Positions 17,637 to 27,196 of a stretch of 51,330 nt of DNA are shown piece by piece. The stretch comes from Deltaproteobacteria bacterium (GTDB lineage: Bacteria; Desulfobacterota; Desulfuromonadia; Geobacterales; Pseudopelobacteraceae). Location of the stretch: the NCBI GenBank assembly GCA_021778115.1, contig JAJYCS010000007.1, positions 1-51,330 of the forward strand, in the 5' to 3' direction. Positions within the stretch are counted from its first letter, which is position 1; each line of letters opens with the position of its first letter. Position numbers and translations under genes: made by a program. Below the pieces are notes generated by a model that saw only the letters and a list, made by a program, of their open reading frames with translations, searched no databases and had not been told where the DNA came from.

Positions 17637-19265
17637 TCACAGCTTGAACTGTGCCATGAGCCGTCGCAGGTCTTCACCCAGCGAGGAGAGGGATGAGGCG
17701 GCGGTCGCGGTATCCAAGGCCCCTTTGGCAGTCCCCTCTATGACGTCGGATATTTTGTGGATATTGCTGGTGATCTCGCTGGTGGTGGCGGTCTGTTCCT
17801 CCGCTGCCGTTGCGATCTGGCTCACCTGCATGGTTACCGCATTCACCTGTTCCAGAATGGCCTGCAGTGCGGATTCCAGTTGTGCCGCCTCCACGGCCCC
17901 CCTTTCGGTGTCCCGGACTCCCTCCTCCATGGAGATGATGGCGCTGCGGGTTTCCTGCTGGATGGCTCTGATCATGCCGGCGATCTCTTTGGTGGCCTTG
18001 GTGGTCCGCTCCGCCAGGGCCCGCACCTCGTCGGCCACCACGGCGAAGCCCCGTCCCATCTCACCTGCCCGGGCCGCCTCGATGGCGGCATTCAGGGCCA
18101 GGAGGTTGGTCTGGTCGGCGATATCCTCGATGGTGCCGACGATGGCGCCGATCTGGTCGGAGCGGTCTCCCAGCGAGGCGATGGCCTGGGCGTTGCCGCG
18201 GGTCTGGGTACCACGCTCGCGAATACCGTTGACGGTCCTGGTGACCACTTCAAAGCCTTTCTGGGTCGTATCGGCAGCTTGTTGCGCACTCTCGGCCGCA
18301 GCGTAGCAGTTTTGGGCGATCGTGTTGCTGGTGGCTGCCATCTCTTCGCTGGCGGTGGCCACGGTCGATGCCTGGGCCGCCACCTCTTCGGCACTGGTGG
18401 CCATCCGGTCGGCGGTGCTGTTTAACTGGTGGGTGGCCGAGGCAAGGGTTGAGGTGGTGCCGGTGATGCTGGAGAGGGTCCGGTTCAGCTTTTCGATGAA
18501 CTCATTGAGCCAGTGGGCCGCCTGGGCAAACTCATCGGTCCCCTCAACGGTCAACCGCTGGCTCAAGTCCCCTTCTCCGGAGGCGATATCCCGCAGACGC
18601 TCTACCAGCTCGTGCATCGACTTCTGCATGATTCGCCAGAAGAGGAGGAGCAGCAGGTTCACCGCCACCATGGTGGCGATCAGGGCCGTAATAGTGTAGA
18701 TAAAGGTACGTCGGGTGAAATCGTCCAGCTTGGAGTGTTGGTTCTTCAGGAGCAACTGCGCTTGGCGTTGAAGAGCGGCCAGGGCATCTTTGACTCCGCG
18801 CCAGCTGGGGGTCTCCTGGGCGTTGATCCGGGATGTCGCCTCGGCCGGGTTACCCCCCCTCGCCAGGTTGATGATTGTCAGCTGCACCGCGTTATGCTGC
18901 TGCCATAGGTTCTGCAGTTTGCGGAGGTCGACCGATAGCTGTGGGATTCCCTGGGCCAGCCCCAGCGTTTCACCGGTCAGGTGCTGAAAATCGGCCCGGG
19001 CCTGCTGGTAGTTCTGGAACGCCTTGTCGTCGCCTGGGTTGAGTACGATATTGCGTATCGCCTGTTCACTCTGTAAACCCTGGGCGTTCATGTTGTAGAG
19101 GCGTTGGCCGATCCCCTGGTAGCGCTCCGCGTACTCCTTAAAATGGGCATTCGTGCCCACCAGCCCACGATAGGAGATGATCCCCAACAGCCCGAGCAGG
19201 AAGAATATCAAGGCGCCAAAGATCGAAAACTTCCAGAGTAGGCTCAGCTTGCGGACGATCAACAT
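17637..19265 (-). CDS. Methyl-accepting chemotaxis protein with 4HB-type sensor
   Basis: A 542-residue chemoreceptor. It has transmembrane helix 1 at about 13-35, a periplasmic helical sensor region (about 36-183, four-helix-bundle type), transmembrane helix 2 at about 185-206, a HAMP domain, and a cytoplasmic signalling hairpin with the conserved tip [19 protein letters not shown] and [18 protein letters not shown]. It lacks an NWETF pentapeptide; the C-terminus ends [16 protein letters not shown] precedes ATG 19265. The ligand is unknown. Confidence 0.94.
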   Translation of the reverse strand: MLIVRKLSLLWKFSIFGALIFFLLGLLGIISYRGLVGTNAHFKEYAERYQGIGQRLYNMNAQGLQSEQAIRNIVLNPGDDKAFQNYQQARADFQHLTGETLGLAQGIPQLSVDLRKLQNLWQQHNAVQLTIINLARGGNPAEATSRINAQETPSWRGVKDALAALQRQAQLLLKNQHSKLDDFTRRTFIYTITALIATMVAVNLLLLLFWRIMQKSMHELVERLRDIASGEGDLSQRLTVEGTDEFAQAAHWLNEFIEKLNRTLSSITGTTSTLASATHQLNSTADRMATSAEEVAAQASTVATASEEMAATSNTIAQNCYAAAESAQQAADTTQKGFEVVTRTVNGIRERGTQTRGNAQAIASLGDRSDQIGAIVGTIEDIADQTNLLALNAAIEAARAGEMGRGFAVVADEVRALAERTTKATKEIAGMIRAIQQETRSAIISMEEGVRDTERGAVEAAQLESALQAILEQVNAVTMQVSQIATAAEEQTATTSEITSNIHKISDVIEGTAKGALDTATAASSLSSLGEDLRRLMAQFKL

Positions 19266-19359
19266 GGTCTCCTCCTGATTTGAGTGTCTGTTCAGTCTGA
19301 TCCGGCAGCCTTAAAAGGGGTTCCTGATTAGCGCGCAAATTCAGCAAAGACAGAAAAGT

Positions 19360-19470
19360 CCCCTCTCCCTCTGGGAGAGGGTTAGGGTGAGGGCGAGTTT
19401 GTCGGTACTATTGCCACGTGTATCTGCCCTCATCCGGCCTTCGGCCACCTTCTCCCAGAGGGAGAAGGGA
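19360..19470. repeat. REP-like inverted pair in a 345-bp gap
   Basis: Two copies of a GC-rich palindromic unit face each other: CCCTCTCCCTCTGGGAGAGG with GTTAGGGTGAGGG at 19361-19393, and CCCTCATCCGGCCTTCGGCC with ACCTTCTCCCAGAGGGAG at 19428-19464. Each ends in the GGTGAGGG/CCCTCA element that is common in proteobacterial REP/REPIN sequences. The rest of the gap holds an imperfect CTCCCAGC/GCTGGGAG pair (19542-19594) and no gene. The repeat may end transcripts of the chemoreceptor region or hemW. Confidence 0.75.
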
Positions 19471-19610
19471 TATTCTGAATCTCAGTTCTTATCAGGAAGG
19501 GGTTTAATGATGTTTTTGATCTTTTTGGTAATATACTGCATCTCCCAGCAGGGGGCAACCGCTTGTGGCGTTTTTTATGCAAAGGCGCTGGGAGGATCGG
19601 CAGTGGAGTT

Positions 19611-20756
19611 TCAGAGGAACTTTAGAAAGACCTGATTCGCAAGGAGCATCCCGCGACGGGTCAGGGCCACCCTGTCGCCGCACCGTTCCAGCAGGCCGGT
19701 GGCGATGAGTTCGACAATGCTCTCCCCATGGGGGGCCCACAGCGCAGGTCCGAACTGCTGCAGGCAGCTTTCCGGCGTGACCCCGTCGGCCATCCTGAGT
19801 CCCAGAAAGAGCTGCTCGGAGAGCGCCTCCGCCGCGGTGAGGGGGGGCTCGGCAACCTGGGCCAGCCGGCCGGATCCGATCAGGTCGGCCCATTGGCGGT
19901 GGTCGGCCGGGTTGCTGCAGCGGCGCCCCCACCCCTGCAACAGCAGTGAGTGGGCGCCGGGACCGACCCCCAGATAGCCGTCCCGCTGCCAGTACCCGCA
20001 GTTGTGCCGCGAATGGTGGCCGGGAAGGGCGAAATTGGCGATCTCGTAATGTCCGTAGCCGGCGCCGGTCAGCAGGTGATCGGCCTCCTCCAGCATGGCG
20101 GCGGTCTGATCGTCGTCGGGCAGCGCCTTACTACCGGGAGGGTAGCGGCGGTAGAAGGGGGTTCCCGCTTCGATGGTGAGGCTGTAGACCGAAAGGTGTT
20201 CCGGTGCGAGGGCGATCACCTCGTGCAGCAGCAACAGCCAGTCGGAATGGCTCTGCCCCGGCAGACCGCAGATCAGGTCCAGGCTGATGCTGGTGAAGCC
20301 GGCGGCCCGTGCCGCGGCATAGGCATTCCGGGCCTGCGCCCCGTTGTGTATTCTGCCCAGAGCCTGCAGGAGTCGGTCGTCCAGGGTTTGTATCCCCAAA
20401 GAAAGGCGGTTGACGCCGGCCTGGCGGAAGGCAGCGAGGGATGGGGGGGTGACGGTTCCGGGGTTGGCCTCCAGGGTGATTTCGCATGCCGTCTGGTATC
20501 CCCAAAGGTCCCGTGAACGGTTTAGAAGACGGCTGACCTGCTCCGGCGTCAGCAGTGAGGGGGTGCCACCCCCCAGGTAGACCGAGGCCAGGGGGCCGGC
20601 GGCGGTATATCGTCTGGCCGCCAGTTCCATCTCACGGAGCGACAGGCGCACGGTCTCGGCCCGCTGGGATGGGGTGCCGGGCGCGGAGAAAAAGGCGCAG
20701 TACCCGCACTTGTTGAGGCACCAGGGGATATGGAGGTAGAGACGGGAAAACGGCAT
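19611..20756 (-). CDS. hemW: Radical SAM haem chaperone HemW
   Basis: HemW-type proteins bind haem and deliver it to respiratory enzymes; they were long annotated as oxygen-independent coproporphyrinogen oxidase. The 381-residue protein begins with YLHIPWCLNKCGYCAF, holding the radical SAM cysteines 13, 17 and 20, followed by YLGGGTPSLL and GIQTLDDRLLQALGR. HNCGYWQRDGYLGVGPGAHS is typical of HemW, and the C-terminal winged region (VALTRRGMLLANQVFLKFL) is present. It follows the uncharacterised radical SAM gene by 22 bases. CydA in this window is a plausible haem client, but that is only inference. Confidence 0.92.
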   Translation of the reverse strand: MPFSRLYLHIPWCLNKCGYCAFFSAPGTPSQRAETVRLSLREMELAARRYTAAGPLASVYLGGGTPSLLTPEQVSRLLNRSRDLWGYQTACEITLEANPGTVTPPSLAAFRQAGVNRLSLGIQTLDDRLLQALGRIHNGAQARNAYAAARAAGFTSISLDLICGLPGQSHSDWLLLLHEVIALAPEHLSVYSLTIEAGTPFYRRYPPGSKALPDDDQTAAMLEEADHLLTGAGYGHYEIANFALPGHHSRHNCGYWQRDGYLGVGPGAHSLLLQGWGRRCSNPADHRQWADLIGSGRLAQVAEPPLTAAEALSEQLFLGLRMADGVTPESCLQQFGPALWAPHGESIVELIATGLLERCGDRVALTRRGMLLANQVFLKFL

Positions 20757-20778
20757 CAGCGGCGGTGTCCGGGCGTGG

Positions 20779-22095
20779 TCAGCTGATCGGCCAGCCGGTC
20801 TCGAATCCGGGCGGGAAGAAGTTTTCCCGTGTGCGGTTGTAGTAGCCGAACTGCAGGCGGGGAAACTCCTGTTTCAGGCGTTGTAGCAGGGGGTAGATGC
20901 CGATCCCCCGGCTGGTAACCCCCATGGCCCGGTTATAGTAGTCCGGGTCGATGGAGAGGTTTCGCAGCTGGAGCATATCCAGCCCGGTCTCTGCAATGAG
21001 GGAGCACAGGGCTATCACCTCATCGGGGGCATCGCTGACGCCCGGTGATATCAGGTAGTTGACCATGGTAAAGCGGCCCGCCTGTTTGGCGATCTTCAAC
21101 GACTGCGTCACCTGCGCAAACCCATACCCCTTCGGGCGATAGTAGGCGTTATAGCGTTCTTCAAGTGCCGAATTGAGGGAAAATCGGAATGAATCCATAC
21201 CGGCGTCGCACAGCTCGCTCACCCGGTCCGGCAGGGAACCGTTGGAGTTGAAATTCACGGTGCCGCGGGAGGTGGCCGCCTTGAGCCTCCGGGTCGCCTC
21301 GGCGATGGTGGGGGTCTGCAGGATCGGATCGCCTTCACACCCCTGGCCGTAGGAGACGATCGCCTCATCGGCCTCGTCCAGGTGGGGGAGGGCCAGTTCC
21401 ACAATCTCCTCCGGGGTAGGGACAAAGCCCAACCGTTCCTGGTTGGAGGGGCAGTAGTCGGAGGCCTGCAGTGAGATGCAGCCGAGGCAGGCCGAGTTAC
21501 AGACCGGCGAGGTGGGAAGCGGCGCCTCCCAGCGCCGGAAGAAGAGGTTTTTGGCGGCAAAGCAGTGGTAGTCAATGGCGCAGCGGGCCAGCTGTTCCAG
21601 GAGCCGATTGTTGGGCAGTTCGGCCAGCCGCTTTCTGACTAGCGGGTCCAGCAGCCGGTCATCGTATTTTTCAGGGTTCCAGTTCTGATTCGTGTCGACC
21701 TGGGTCGCAGCCACCACAAAGCAGTCCTGCTCTTCATCCCAGCCGACAGCGGTATAGGACCAGAGGGGCAGGTGGACCTCCTTGCGGGAGTAGTCGCAGG
21801 CCGGCAGCAGGGCGCGTGCGTAGCCCGGCGCCATGAAGGCTGAAACCGCCTGGGGACTGCCCCGCAAACCGGGGACCCGGTCAACGGCGATAAAGCGCCT
21901 GCTGCGATTGTCCCAGGCGATGGGAGGGGTGTTCGGGATGGTGAAGAGTCGGCTCCCCCCGGGGAGGGGAATCAGCTCTACCGGATCGGGCAGTACCGCC
22001 TCAGGGCCGCTCATGCCGGCCATGGTCAGGAACGGGTGGTCGTAGATCCGACCTTGGGGATCTGCGTAGACCAGTCGGGGGAGGGATCTCTTCAT
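20779..22095 (-). CDS. Uncharacterised radical SAM protein
   Basis: About 438 residues. The iron-sulfur cysteines are at CNSACLGC (199, 203, 206 from this start), unusually far into the chain, behind an N-terminal region of about 190 residues that I do not recognise and that carries further cysteines. After the cluster, GYEGD-like context reads YGQGCEGDPIL, then NSNGSLPDRV and FRFSLNSA, the barrel of a radical SAM enzyme. A GTG at 22104 could add three residues; neither start has a good Shine-Dalgarno. It sits between lptD and hemW in one operon. The reaction is unknown. Confidence 0.85.
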   Translation of the reverse strand: MKRSLPRLVYADPQGRIYDHPFLTMAGMSGPEAVLPDPVELIPLPGGSRLFTIPNTPPIAWDNRSRRFIAVDRVPGLRGSPQAVSAFMAPGYARALLPACDYSRKEVHLPLWSYTAVGWDEEQDCFVVAATQVDTNQNWNPEKYDDRLLDPLVRKRLAELPNNRLLEQLARCAIDYHCFAAKNLFFRRWEAPLPTSPVCNSACLGCISLQASDYCPSNQERLGFVPTPEEIVELALPHLDEADEAIVSYGQGCEGDPILQTPTIAEATRRLKAATSRGTVNFNSNGSLPDRVSELCDAGMDSFRFSLNSALEERYNAYYRPKGYGFAQVTQSLKIAKQAGRFTMVNYLISPGVSDAPDEVIALCSLIAETGLDMLQLRNLSIDPDYYNRAMGVTSRGIGIYPLLQRLKQEFPRLQFGYYNRTRENFFPPGFETGWPIS

Positions 22096-22128
22096 GGGAA
22101 GCACCGGTGCATGACGTGGGACCTCGAC

Positions 22129-24207
22129 TCAGTGACGACCGCTGTTGAAAAGGCCGCCCAGGTCTACATTGACGGTCCAGGAGCGATCGTTGGGGCGGTC
22201 ACGGTAGGTGACAATGGCGCTCCAGCACTGGTGGCGGTATTCGATACTGGTGAACTGTTCCAGGAAGTCCTGTCGGTCAAAGGAATAGCGGTTGCTGTAG
22301 GTGACATAGAACGGCCTGAGCAGGGAGAGGGCGATCCGTCCTTCCAGATACTCCACCTGCTGGTCGCTTCTGCGGTAGCTCGCCCCTACGGTGTTGCCCC
22401 TGCCGTCGTTGAACTCTCCCCCCAGGGCGGTGCTGGTGATCTGTTTGCGGTAGTGATTGTAGCCGGCATCGGCCAGCAGGCGGAAGGAGCGGAGCAGCCA
22501 GGTCTCGCTCTCCAGGTTCAGATCGCTCCAGGGGCGGTCATCCTCTGCCACCAGGGAGAGGGGGTCGGGGCGGAGGCCCCCGAAGCTGTACCCCTGACGC
22601 AGGCGCACGGTCTGCAGCTGCCGGTACTCGGCCGGTCCGTTTTGCCGTTCCACCTTCCCCCCCAGGTTGCTGTCCAGCTCCAAGGAGAGCATATTTTGGT
22701 ACGGAAAGCGGTCGCTCTGGTCAAACAGAGGGTAGTTGCTCTGGTCGTGATCGACCACATAGCGGTAGTCGAGGCGGGGGGCCAGCTCATGCCGCAGGCG
22801 GCTGAAACCCGGCAGACCGCCGTCGAAGGTGCGGCTGAGGGAGCTGCTCAGCTCGGCGTTCAACTCCGGTACGACGATGGCGGTCTGTTCCTTGACACCA
22901 GGGTCTGCCCCGGTCAGGTTGTAGCCCCTGATCTGGGCGCCGCCGCTCATCTGGGCGTTCAGGCGACCGTTGAACAGCGTCCGGGTGGCGATCAGCTGGG
23001 GGGTGACGATGGCCCGTTCACCCTGCATCCCCTGCTCGCGATAGTAATTGGTCAGGGTTGCATCGAGATCGAGACGAAGGGGAAGGTAGGGGATCGGCTG
23101 CCGAACCCCGGAGAGGCTGAGTTCGGGGGCTCGCTGCCGGGTGGTGCGGTTGCTGCCGGTATCGTAATTCTGGGTGTAGATCGCCTGGCCGGCGGCAAGC
23201 CAGTTGTCCCAGAGTTTGGTCAGCACGATCCGGGAGTCGTTGTACTGCCGGTTGTAGTCGCCGCTCTTTTCGCCGTAGTCCTGCAGATAGGCACGGTCGC
23301 TGGTCCAGTCGATGCTGCTGATGAGGGAGAGGTTGTCCGGCAGCAGCTCATGGTGTGACTGGAGCAGTTGCCCCCGGACCCGGTGCTGGTTATTGTCGTA
23401 GATGATGTAGCCGCCGACGGCCCCTTCACTGTTCCTGCTGCGCAGATAGCGGTAGTCGGCGCCTACCCCCACCCCCCGTTTGGTCTGGATATCCAGGTCG
23501 ATGGTGGCCTCCTGGGAGGGGGAGATGGCCCAGTACAGGGGGGTATCCAGGAAGATGCCCCGCTTGGTTGAGGTGCCGAAGCGGGGGAACAACAGGCCGG
23601 TCTGGCGCTCCCGTTTCACCGGCAGGATCAGGTAGGGGAAGTAGAAGACCGGGATATCCTTTACGTAGAAGACCACGTTGCGGCCGGTGGCGTACTCATC
23701 CAGAGTGACGTCCAGGCGGGAGGCGCCGAACCTCCAGCTGGGGACTGAGGCGTCGCAGGTGGTGATGCTGCCGTGGAGGAAGGAGTAATCAGCCTGGCCG
23801 GTGCGGGCGATCCGCTGGCCGGTGGCGTGGATGTTACCCTGCTGCATGAAGAGGCGGCTGTGTTCCATCTCGGCCCGCCCGGTCTCGGTGTCCATGGTCA
23901 GGCGATCACCGCGCATGGTGTCGCCCCCTTTGGTCAGGGTCACGTTGCCGGTGGCCACCAGCACCTTGTCACGTCGGCTGTAGGCGGCGCGGTCGGCAGT
24001 CATGGTCATCCCCTGCCAGGTCATCTCCACCTTGCCGCTGGCGGTCAGCAGGTCATCGGCGGCGGTGTGGTCCATCCGGTCCGCTTTAATGACCATACCG
24101 GGCGCAGCCGGCCCCTCGGCTGCCGGCAGGAGGTGCGGCAGCACGAGGAGCACGACGGGCACAAGGAGCAGGTTGATGGTCAGACGGCGCATGGGGTTTC
24201 GGCTCAT
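22129..24207 (-). CDS. lptD: LPS-assembly outer-membrane protein LptD
   Basis: LptD forms the outer-membrane barrel that, with LptE, places lipopolysaccharide on the cell surface. The 692-residue precursor has a signal peptide (cleavage likely around residue 29-30, after LLPAA), an N-terminal OstA/LptA-like jellyroll (about 35-160, with ASGKVEMTWQG and ATGNVTLTKG repeats) and a long aromatic-rich beta-barrel domain ending VNVDLGGLFNSGRH. Lengths of 650-800 are usual. No LptE is adjacent. It lies 20 bases after folC. Confidence 0.93.
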   Translation of the reverse strand: MSRNPMRRLTINLLLVPVVLLVLPHLLPAAEGPAAPGMVIKADRMDHTAADDLLTASGKVEMTWQGMTMTADRAAYSRRDKVLVATGNVTLTKGGDTMRGDRLTMDTETGRAEMEHSRLFMQQGNIHATGQRIARTGQADYSFLHGSITTCDASVPSWRFGASRLDVTLDEYATGRNVVFYVKDIPVFYFPYLILPVKRERQTGLLFPRFGTSTKRGIFLDTPLYWAISPSQEATIDLDIQTKRGVGVGADYRYLRSRNSEGAVGGYIIYDNNQHRVRGQLLQSHHELLPDNLSLISSIDWTSDRAYLQDYGEKSGDYNRQYNDSRIVLTKLWDNWLAAGQAIYTQNYDTGSNRTTRQRAPELSLSGVRQPIPYLPLRLDLDATLTNYYREQGMQGERAIVTPQLIATRTLFNGRLNAQMSGGAQIRGYNLTGADPGVKEQTAIVVPELNAELSSSLSRTFDGGLPGFSRLRHELAPRLDYRYVVDHDQSNYPLFDQSDRFPYQNMLSLELDSNLGGKVERQNGPAEYRQLQTVRLRQGYSFGGLRPDPLSLVAEDDRPWSDLNLESETWLLRSFRLLADAGYNHYRKQITSTALGGEFNDGRGNTVGASYRRSDQQVEYLEGRIALSLLRPFYVTYSNRYSFDRQDFLEQFTSIEYRHQCWSAIVTYRDRPNDRSWTVNVDLGGLFNSGRH

Positions 24208-24227
24208 TCCTGTCAGGTTTATTCGTG

Positions 24228-25514
24228 TTATCCCCGGACTGCGGTACAGGTCTGCCCCGTCAGCAGGGAACGGGCCTCTGCCACGGTGAACAGTGAACCG
24301 GCCACGACGATCAGATCGCCGGGCCGTGCAATCTGCCGGGCTCGGGCAACGCCTGCCGCCACGGCGCCGGCTGCGGTTGCGGTAACGCCAAGGGAGGCGC
24401 AGCCTCTCGCCAGCTGCTCTGCGGTCAGGGCGCGATCCTGGGCAGGGGTTACGGTGATGACCTCCCGGGCCAGCTGGAGGAGGGGGGGGAGCAACCCCTC
24501 CAGCTCCTTGTCCGCCATGACCCCCAGCACCAGGATGATGGCGCGATGCGACAGATCATCCTGCAGGCTGTCGGCCAGGGCTGCGGCGCCTGCCGGGTTA
24601 TGGGCGCCGTCCAGGAGGAGCTCGACATCGCCGGGGAGGGGGAATCGCTCCATGCGACCGGGCCAGCGGGCAACGGCGATCCCCTCTGCCATCGCTGCGG
24701 CGTTGATGGAAAGACCGTTTCCGGCAAGGAGTTCCGCCATGGCCAGGGCGCAGGCCCCGTTCCAGAGCTGGTAACGGCCGGGGATCCCCGGCCGCAGCCC
24801 CTGCAGGGTTATGCCGGGACCTTGGTAAGCGAGGCGGCCATCCGGTTCCCAGGCGGCCAGGAAGTCATGTCCGGCAAGCCAGAGACGGTTCTGGCGGTAC
24901 GCGCCCTGGTGTCGGATGACTGCCAGGGCATCCTCAGCCTGCGGGGCGCAGATCATCGGGGTGCCTGCTTCCGCAATGGAGGCCTTTTCGGCGGCAATGG
25001 CGGCGATGCTCGTTCCCAGCCATTGGCTATGGTCCAGGGCGACCGGGGTGATGATGGTGGCCCCGGCCGGTATGGCTGCCGTTGCATCGGCCTGTCCCCC
25101 CATGCCAGCCTCTAGTACCGCCAGTTCTACCCGGCGTTCGGCAAACCAGCAGCAGGCTAGGGCGGTGGTTAGCTCAAAAAAGGTGTCATCCGGCGCGGCA
25201 ATGGCCAGTATTCGGGTGAGGAGCCGGTCAAGCGCATCCTCAGCCATATCGACGCCGTCAACCCGGAACCGCTCCGCATAGCTGATGAGGTGGGGTGAGG
25301 TGAAGAGGCCGGTCCGATAGCCGGCCGCCGTCAGGATGGCTGACAGAAAGGCGGCGGTCGAACCCTTGCCGTTGGTGCCGACGACATGGATCGCCTGAAA
25401 GTCGCGTTCCGGATGCCCCAGGCGGGTCAGCAACGCCTCGATCCGTTCCGTTCCCGGCCTGATGGCAAAGCGTCGGCGACCGAACAGCCCGGCCAGAGCG
25501 TTGGCGCCGGCCAT
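24228..25514 (-). CDS. folC: Bifunctional folylpolyglutamate/dihydrofolate synthase FolC
   Basis: Adds glutamate to dihydropteroate and to reduced folates. The 428-residue Mur-ligase-type protein has the P-loop HVVGTNGKGSTAAFLSAIL, GLFTSPHLISYAERFRVDG and the later DGAHNPAGAAALADSL. It starts three bases after the accD stop; accD-folC adjacency is common in bacteria. Confidence 0.96.
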   Translation of the reverse strand: MAGANALAGLFGRRRFAIRPGTERIEALLTRLGHPERDFQAIHVVGTNGKGSTAAFLSAILTAAGYRTGLFTSPHLISYAERFRVDGVDMAEDALDRLLTRILAIAAPDDTFFELTTALACCWFAERRVELAVLEAGMGGQADATAAIPAGATIITPVALDHSQWLGTSIAAIAAEKASIAEAGTPMICAPQAEDALAVIRHQGAYRQNRLWLAGHDFLAAWEPDGRLAYQGPGITLQGLRPGIPGRYQLWNGACALAMAELLAGNGLSINAAAMAEGIAVARWPGRMERFPLPGDVELLLDGAHNPAGAAALADSLQDDLSHRAIILVLGVMADKELEGLLPPLLQLAREVITVTPAQDRALTAEQLARGCASLGVTATAAGAVAAGVARARQIARPGDLIVVAGSLFTVAEARSLLTGQTCTAVRG

Positions 25515-25517
25515 CGG

Positions 25518-26366
25518 TTACCGACGGGTCAGCAAGGCCAGAACCTGGGCCAGGGTGGTGCGCATCTGTTGCCGGGGGACGATCATATCCACCATGCCGT
25601 GCTCCAGCAGGTATTCTGACCGTTGGAACCCCTCCGGCAGTTTTTGACGGATGGTCTGCTCGATTACCCGTGGGCCGGCGAAGCCGATCAAGGCCTTCGG
25701 TTCGGCGATGTTCAGATCCCCCAGCATGGCAAAACTGGCGGTAACCCCCCCGGTGGTGGGATCGGTCAGGATCGAGATGAACGGCAGTCCGGCCCGCTTC
25801 AGCTTTGCCAGGGCCGCAGAGGTCTTGGCCATCTGCATGAGGGAGAGGATCGACTCCTGCATCCGTGCCCCGCCGGAGGCCGAGATGACGATCACCGGCT
25901 GTTTTTTCTCTAGGCCCCGTTCAATGGAACGGGTGATCTTTTCCCCCACCACGCTGCCCATACTGCCGCCCATGAAGGAGAAGTCGAAGATGGCCACCTG
26001 GGTGGCGATCCCATCGATGGCCCCCTCGACGCAGATTACGGCATCCCGCGACCCCCCTTTGGCCACGGCGGCATCGATCCGGTCCTGATAGCTTTTTGAA
26101 TCCTTGAACTCCAGAAAGTCCACCGACGTGATGTTGGCGTCGAACTCCTGCCAGGCACCGCCGTCGAACAGGAGCTGCAGGCGTTTGCGGGGGGCGATCC
26201 GGTAGTGGTGGCCGCATTTGGGGCAGACCTGCTGGTTGTCGACGATCTCCTTGGTCAGGATCGATTCACTGCACCCCTGGCATTTGGTCCAGAGTCCTTC
26301 CGGCACCTTGACATGCCTGGTGTTGGCCTTCTCTATCCCCGTCTTGTCACGTGTAAACCAGCTCAT
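25518..26366 (-). CDS. accD: Acetyl-CoA carboxylase carboxyltransferase beta subunit AccD
   Basis: Beta half of the carboxyltransferase that makes malonyl-CoA for fatty-acid synthesis. The 282-residue protein has an N-terminal four-Cys zinc ribbon (CQGCSESI and CPKCGHHY) and the crotonase-like core with [18 protein letters not shown] and [15 protein letters not shown]. It overlaps the trpA stop by four bases. Confidence 0.97.
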   Translation of the reverse strand: MSWFTRDKTGIEKANTRHVKVPEGLWTKCQGCSESILTKEIVDNQQVCPKCGHHYRIAPRKRLQLLFDGGAWQEFDANITSVDFLEFKDSKSYQDRIDAAVAKGGSRDAVICVEGAIDGIATQVAIFDFSFMGGSMGSVVGEKITRSIERGLEKKQPVIVISASGGARMQESILSLMQMAKTSAALAKLKRAGLPFISILTDPTTGGVTASFAMLGDLNIAEPKALIGFAGPRVIEQTIRQKLPEGFQRSEYLLEHGMVDMIVPRQQMRTTLAQVLALLTRR

Positions 26367-27196
26367 AACGATCCCCTTGTTGCGGTAGAGTGCCCTGCGG
26401 TAGGGGTCATCCCCTGTTTCAGTCGGCCAACCAGTGCCGTGATCTGGTGGGCCAGCTGGTCCCCCTGATACTGCTCAAAGAGTTTGACAATGGCGCTTCC
26501 CACCACCACGCCATCCGCCATCGCCGCCACCTGGCCGGCCTGTTCCGGGGTGGCGATACCGAAACCGGCCACCACCGGCAGGGTGAGCTGTTGGCGGATA
26601 CGGGTCAGGTCATCGACAAGGGTGGTGGCCACCGTCTCCCTGACCCCGGTGACCCCGGTGACGGTGACGTAGTAGAGAAAGCCGCTGCCGAGGCGGGCTA
26701 CACGGTCGATCCGTTTCTGGTCGGAGGTGGGGGTGAGGAGAAAGATAAGGCTAAGCCCTGCCTTTCTGGCTGCAGGGAGCAGCTCATCGGCCTCCTCTGG
26801 GGGGAGGTCCACCAGCAGCAGGCCGTCCACGCCGGCTGCTGCGGCATCGGTGGCAAACCGTTGCCAGCCGTAGGCGTAGACCGGATTGCTGTAGCCCATC
26901 AGGATGATCGGCGTCGCAACCTGTCCCCTGATCGAACGCACCATCTCGAGGACGCCGGCAAGGGTGGCGCCGGCTGCCAGGGCCCGTTCCGATGCCCGCT
27001 GGATGGTTGGACCGTCAGCCATCGGATCGGAGAAGGGGATCCCCAGTTCGATGATATCGGCCCCGGCTTGTCCGAGCAGCGGCAGCAGTCGGGCGGTGGT
27101 GGCGAGATCCGGGTCGCCGGCAGTGATGAAGGTCACCAGGGCCGCCTCATTGGCGGCTTTGAGCTGTGCAAATCGGTGCTGGAGGCGATCGGTCAT
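26363..27196 (-). CDS. trpA: Tryptophan synthase alpha chain TrpA
   Basis: Cleaves indole-3-glycerol phosphate and passes indole to TrpB. The 277-residue barrel has catalytic Glu50 and Asp61 in [17 protein letters not shown] and [11 protein letters not shown] phosphate binding near the C-terminus. Its start overlaps the chemoreceptor stop by four bases (ATGA), and its stop overlaps accD. Its beta partner is 16 kb away. Confidence 0.97.
   Translation of the reverse strand: MTDRLQHRFAQLKAANEAALVTFITAGDPDLATTARLLPLLGQAGADIIELGIPFSDPMADGPTIQRASERALAAGATLAGVLEMVRSIRGQVATPIILMGYSNPVYAYGWQRFATDAAAAGVDGLLLVDLPPEEADELLPAARKAGLSLIFLLTPTSDQKRIDRVARLGSGFLYYVTVTGVTGVRETVATTLVDDLTRIRQQLTLPVVAGFGIATPEQAGQVAAMADGVVVGSAIVKLFEQYQGDQLAHQITALVGRLKQGMTPTAGHSTATRGSL

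Noticed and set aside
19360-19470. CRISPR-like repeats
   Set aside because: Only two copies, facing each other and palindromic, so they fit a REP pair, not a CRISPR array.
22036-23358. A 440-codon open frame on the plus strand opposite lptD
   Set aside because: It is the antisense of a clearly recognised lptD gene and its product is low-complexity Gly/Val/Gln-rich with no domain; GC-rich genes often leave such frames.
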